Of a stretch of DNA of 39,040 nt, positions 35,888-39,040 are shown in pieces. Position numbers and translations under genes: made by a program. The stretch comes from Candidatus Moraniibacteriota bacterium. GTDB taxonomy: Bacteria > Patescibacteriota > Minisyncoccia > Moranbacterales > UBA1568. Location: NCBI GenBank assembly GCA_903859375.1, contig CAIOMK010000016.1, positions 1 through 39,040 of the forward strand. Direction: 5' to 3'. The notes under the pieces are model-generated. The model was given only the letters and a program-made list of their open reading frames with translations, ran no database searches and was not told where the DNA came from. Position 1 is the stretch's first letter, and each line of letters starts with the position of its first letter.

Positions 35888-36853
35888 ATGCGCGATTATT
35901 CATCCGAGTTCCGGAGTCTGAGTTATGTTATTAGGAATGCCGAAAGAATTCTCCTTTTTACGCACACACGACCGGATTCCGACACAGTCGGCTCAAACAT
36001 AGCATTACAAGAATACATCGTTTCACTCGGAAAAACGGCAGACATCGCCTGCTTCGATTCTTTTCCGGAATTTGCACAAGCGCTCTTTCCCGGCACTCAT
36101 TTTTACAATCCATCCGAAGTCGATCTCGACTCTTACGATGCAGTCATTGCGTCCGACAGTGTAAACAGAGGTTTTCATCTGATTCAGGATAAAATTAGCG
36201 ATACCAAAATAGTCGTCCTTATCGATCATCATCCGATAGATAATCCAGAGGCTGACATTGTCATAATTAATACCGGATATTCGTCTGCGGCAGAGATTAT
36301 CTTTCATTACTTTAAGAGTGCGAATGTTCACATCAGTCACAGGATGGCAACAGCGCTTTTGCTCGGTATACTGGGGGATACTGGAAATCTACAACATTCC
36401 TCAACGACGACCGAGACGTTCGCGTCTGCAGCTTCGCTCATACGGAGTGGGGCTCAACTTCCAAAAATTACTACGAGCGTTTTTTCAAACAATAAGATAT
36501 CCACACTCAGGCTTTGGGGGAGAGCCCTGTCGCGTGCAAAAATTAACCCGTCGAACGGGATGATCTATTCCGCCATCACAGAAGGAGACATTCAGGAGCT
36601 TGGAAATCCTTCAACAGAAGAGCTCTATATAGCGTCCGCCTTGTTGAATAATGTTCCAGATGCGAAATTTTCGTTACTCTTTTATCAGATTACTCCAAAT
36701 TCTGTCAGAGGAAGCCTCCGGACAGAGCCACACAAAGGTATAGACGTCTCAAATATTGCTAAATCTCTCGGCGGAGGAGGTCACAAGTACGCTAGCGGAT
36801 TTGAAATTTCCGGAAAAATCGTAGAAACTCAAAACGGCTGGGAGGTACGATAA
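35888..36853 (+). CDS. DHH/DHHA1 phosphoesterase (NrnA-like)
   Basis: THTRPDSDTVGSNIAL; LIDHHPIDN; LLLGILGDTGNLQHSSTT; GGGGHKYASGF. Confidence 0.93.
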   Translation: MRDYSSEFRSLSYVIRNAERILLFTHTRPDSDTVGSNIALQEYIVSLGKTADIACFDSFPEFAQALFPGTHFYNPSEVDLDSYDAVIASDSVNRGFHLIQDKISDTKIVVLIDHHPIDNPEADIVIINTGYSSAAEIIFHYFKSANVHISHRMATALLLGILGDTGNLQHSSTTTETFASAASLIRSGAQLPKITTSVFSNNKISTLRLWGRALSRAKINPSNGMIYSAITEGDIQELGNPSTEELYIASALLNNVPDAKFSLLFYQITPNSVRGSLRTEPHKGIDVSNIAKSLGGGGHKYASGFEISGKIVETQNGWEVR

Positions 36854-36860
36854 TGAAGAT

Positions 36861-37460
36861 ATGCCACCATTTATGCGAATTTCTTTAAGAAATGATAAAG
36901 AAAATCTTCTTTTACGACTAAATCACAAAATGCACAAATCCTGTTATCCTGCATTGAAAGAAACTTCCACAAAAGCTGTCGTTGGAAAAGGGGACTTTCG
37001 GGCAAAAATTATGTTTATAGGTGAGGCTCCCGGGAAAAACGAGGACGAATTCGGGGAACCATTCGTTGGAGCATCAGGGAAAATTCTTGATTCATTACTT
37101 GAATCAATACAAATGAAAAGATCCGAGGTATATATAACAAATGTATTCAAATATCGTCCGAAAGGAAACAGAGACCCTGCAAAAAAAGAAATAGCCGTAT
37201 GCGAAGAATGGCTCACTGAAGAAATCAGAATAGTTGATCCTGTTCTTATCGTCACACTCGGTCGACATGCAATGCACCGTTTTGCTCCCGATCTCAAAAT
37301 ATCAGACTCACACGGGTGCGTCTTTCAGACAGCGACGTCGAATAGGAACCGCAAAACAGTATTGACGCTTTACCATCCCGCTGCCACTCTTTATAATAAA
37401 AAGCTTCAAAAAGTCCTTTTTGATGACTTTCAAAAGATACCGGCGCTTTTAGAAAGATAA
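36861..37460 (+). CDS. family 4-like uracil-DNA glycosylase
   Basis: IMFIGEAPGKNEDEFGEPFVGASGKILD; NVFKYRPKGNRDP; HPAATLYN. Confidence 0.9.
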   Translation: MPPFMRISLRNDKENLLLRLNHKMHKSCYPALKETSTKAVVGKGDFRAKIMFIGEAPGKNEDEFGEPFVGASGKILDSLLESIQMKRSEVYITNVFKYRPKGNRDPAKKEIAVCEEWLTEEIRIVDPVLIVTLGRHAMHRFAPDLKISDSHGCVFQTATSNRNRKTVLTLYHPAATLYNKKLQKVLFDDFQKIPALLER

Positions 37461-37615
37461 AACCGGGTAGCAGATAAACGTCTATAAGGCTTCATTAACA
37501 GCTTTTTTCGTTGACGTCACATCCGAAATCTGATATTCTGAAAATACTTTTATATGCAGTAAATGAGTCGGCACTGTGTAAGGTGGCTGATTGATACAGA
37601 GAAATAAGAGTCGAT

Positions 37616-37689
37616 GGTCCGATGGCCGAGCGGTTAGGCACGGGTCTGCAAAACCCTTTACGGCGGTTCAATTCCGCCTCGGACCTCCA
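37616..37689 (+). tRNA. tRNA-Cys (GCA), CCA encoded
   Basis: Acceptor GGTCCGA/TCGGACC; anticodon loop CTGCAAA; 3' TCCA. Confidence 0.93.
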
Positions 37690-37725
37690 AGATTCACGAT
37701 ACGGTCTTTCTTGTCATATTTATTT

Positions 37726-37812
37726 GCCGCGGTGGTGGAATTGGTAGACACAGGAGACTTAAAATCTCCCGGCTGAAAAGTCATGCGGGTTCGATTCCCG
37801 CCTGCGGCACCA
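37726..37812 (+). tRNA. tRNA-Leu (TAA), CCA encoded
   Basis: Long variable arm; anticodon loop CTTAAAA; GCCGCGG/CTGCGGC acceptor; 3' ACCA. Confidence 0.95.
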
Positions 37813-38241
37813 TACAATCAATCTTTGGCTACAGGAGACGCGACAGGTTGAAATGTGATGGGTTGATTAGAATCATCCCACGGCACGCCTACATATCGAC
37901 GCGTATCAGGTCACCTCAGGTCATCGATCTTTACAAACAAATGCACCGACACCAGTCGCTGCGGTAGAAAGGTAATCATTTACGACCGTTTTCTTCCTCA
38001 GACAAAAGGGAATTGTCGAATATATATGATTATTCATAATAATCGACACTGAAATGGGTAAAAACTGTACGTTTCTCTTATATATGTCGGCTGATTCCGA
38101 ATCCGATTGAAATAATGAGAAATATATCAGTGAAAGGACATTTCCTCTCAAACGTCATATGTATAATATATATGAACAATCCGAGAGAATACACAAAAAT
38201 GCGTCTCGATAATTCGAAACGCATAGATGTATTGTCCCATT

Positions 38242-38880
38242 TCAGTCAAATTCGACTTCAGCGAAAAGTTTTTTACGACCGAAAGCAAGGGCATCAGATT
38301 TGGTTGTCATGTATATATCGAATCGATTTCCTTTGATGGCCCCACCACGGTCCTCACATCTGAAAACTCCAAGGCCTTCAATCAAAATCTTCGCTCCGAA
38401 TGGAAAACTATCAGGACAGGCGAGAGTACGATTATTTGTTACCTTGAGTCCGGAAGCCGTAATGCCGTCTGATTTGCCACACTCATCCGCTGCGGCGGTA
38501 TATGCGGATGCGTTAATTTCGAATCTTCCTTGCGGAAGGATGTTCCACCGTTTACTTTGCTTTATTTTCCACCGTTCGAGAAGCTCTGTCTCAGGGCCAG
38601 TCACTTCTGTTGGCATCAGGACAACGCCAAATGTATTCAGGTCCCAACCGCCGAAAGGATTACTGTTTATCCTCAATATCACGTCGGATGATCTCATCTC
38701 CATGCCTACCGTATCCGCAGTGACTCCATTTGTTTCGTATTGCGCTTCGGCATGTACGGCGCTCGTCCATACCATGAATATCAGTATGACAAACTGCCAA
38801 CATTTACCACTCATAATTTGCATATAGTGCTTATCCAAGCCCTTCTCTTGGATTACGTTTTCATAAACTAACAAACGCAA
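38242..38880 (-). CDS. secreted 3D-domain protein
   Basis: Signal-like WQFVILIFMVWTSAVHAEA; C-term INASAYTAAADECGKSDGITASGLKV...FPFGAKILIEGLGVFRCEDRGGAIKGNRFDIYM; start could be internal (38823). Confidence 0.85.
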   Translation of the reverse strand: MRLLVYENVIQEKGLDKHYMQIMSGKCWQFVILIFMVWTSAVHAEAQYETNGVTADTVGMEMRSSDVILRINSNPFGGWDLNTFGVVLMPTEVTGPETELLERWKIKQSKRWNILPQGRFEINASAYTAAADECGKSDGITASGLKVTNNRTLACPDSFPFGAKILIEGLGVFRCEDRGGAIKGNRFDIYMTTKSDALAFGRKKLFAEVEFD

Positions 38881-38929
38881 CTTGAAACTATAGCATACAA
38901 GCAGACATCAGTCAATAATAGGAGGTAAT

Positions 38930-39040
38930 GTGTACACACATATGGCGGTTTTTGCTAGGCTCTGGGGTCATCCCTCATCCCAGCCAAATATGTCAATCCA
39001 TATGTCGGAAACGATACAAGAAGAACGGCTCAGGTGGGTC
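38930..39040 (+). CDS. partial CDS running off the window, possibly HTH/transposase-like
   Basis: AGGAGG ribosome-binding site then GTG start, open to window end: VYTHMAVFARLWGHPSSQPNMSIHMSETIQEERLRWV; product inferred weakly. Confidence 0.4.
   Translation, partial: MYTHMAVFARLWGHPSSQPNMSIHMSETIQEERLRWV

Noticed and set aside
37961-37972. GCGGTAGAAAGG, a partial match to the Cas12a repeat core, searched as a possible second repeat
   Set aside because: No stem-forming partner (TCTAC) at the required distance; chance match

Overview
The window looks like part of a Patescibacteria/CPR-type bacterial chromosome (inference from gene style; TGA is used as a stop, so not a recoded lineage). Most of it is housekeeping: pyk, htpX, lemA, a PiT transporter with its DUF47 partner, rsmA, comM-like, lspA, dksA-like, yraN, pnp, rpsO, gyrA, an S1-domain protein, gmk, tilS, ftsH, rbfA, a DHH phosphoesterase, a family-4 UDG, and five tRNAs. 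Three regions stand out. (1) A complete, divergent Cas12a-family effector (1326 aa, 8270..12250, minus) has no cas1/cas2/cas4 and no array. Its predicted 3' UTR carries one canonical Cas12a direct repeat (8091..8128, same strand), followed by an intrinsic terminator, which suggests a one-repeat, array-less guide. (2) An approximately 515-nt gene-free minus-strand segment (about 17339..17856) has a consensus promoter, many hairpins and a U-tract end, and is a candidate large structured ncRNA of unknown class. (3) Nine parS-like palindromes (TGTTCCACGTGGAACA and two one-base variants) lie at 60-69 bp pitch in an AT-rich gap (34550..35077), a dense centromere-like array. Smaller points include a guanylate kinase with a non-canonical Walker A motif, a family-4 UDG missing two presumed Fe-S cysteines, and a UbiA prenyltransferase fused to an extra membrane domain. 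All homology calls are from motif recognition by eye; no database search was run.
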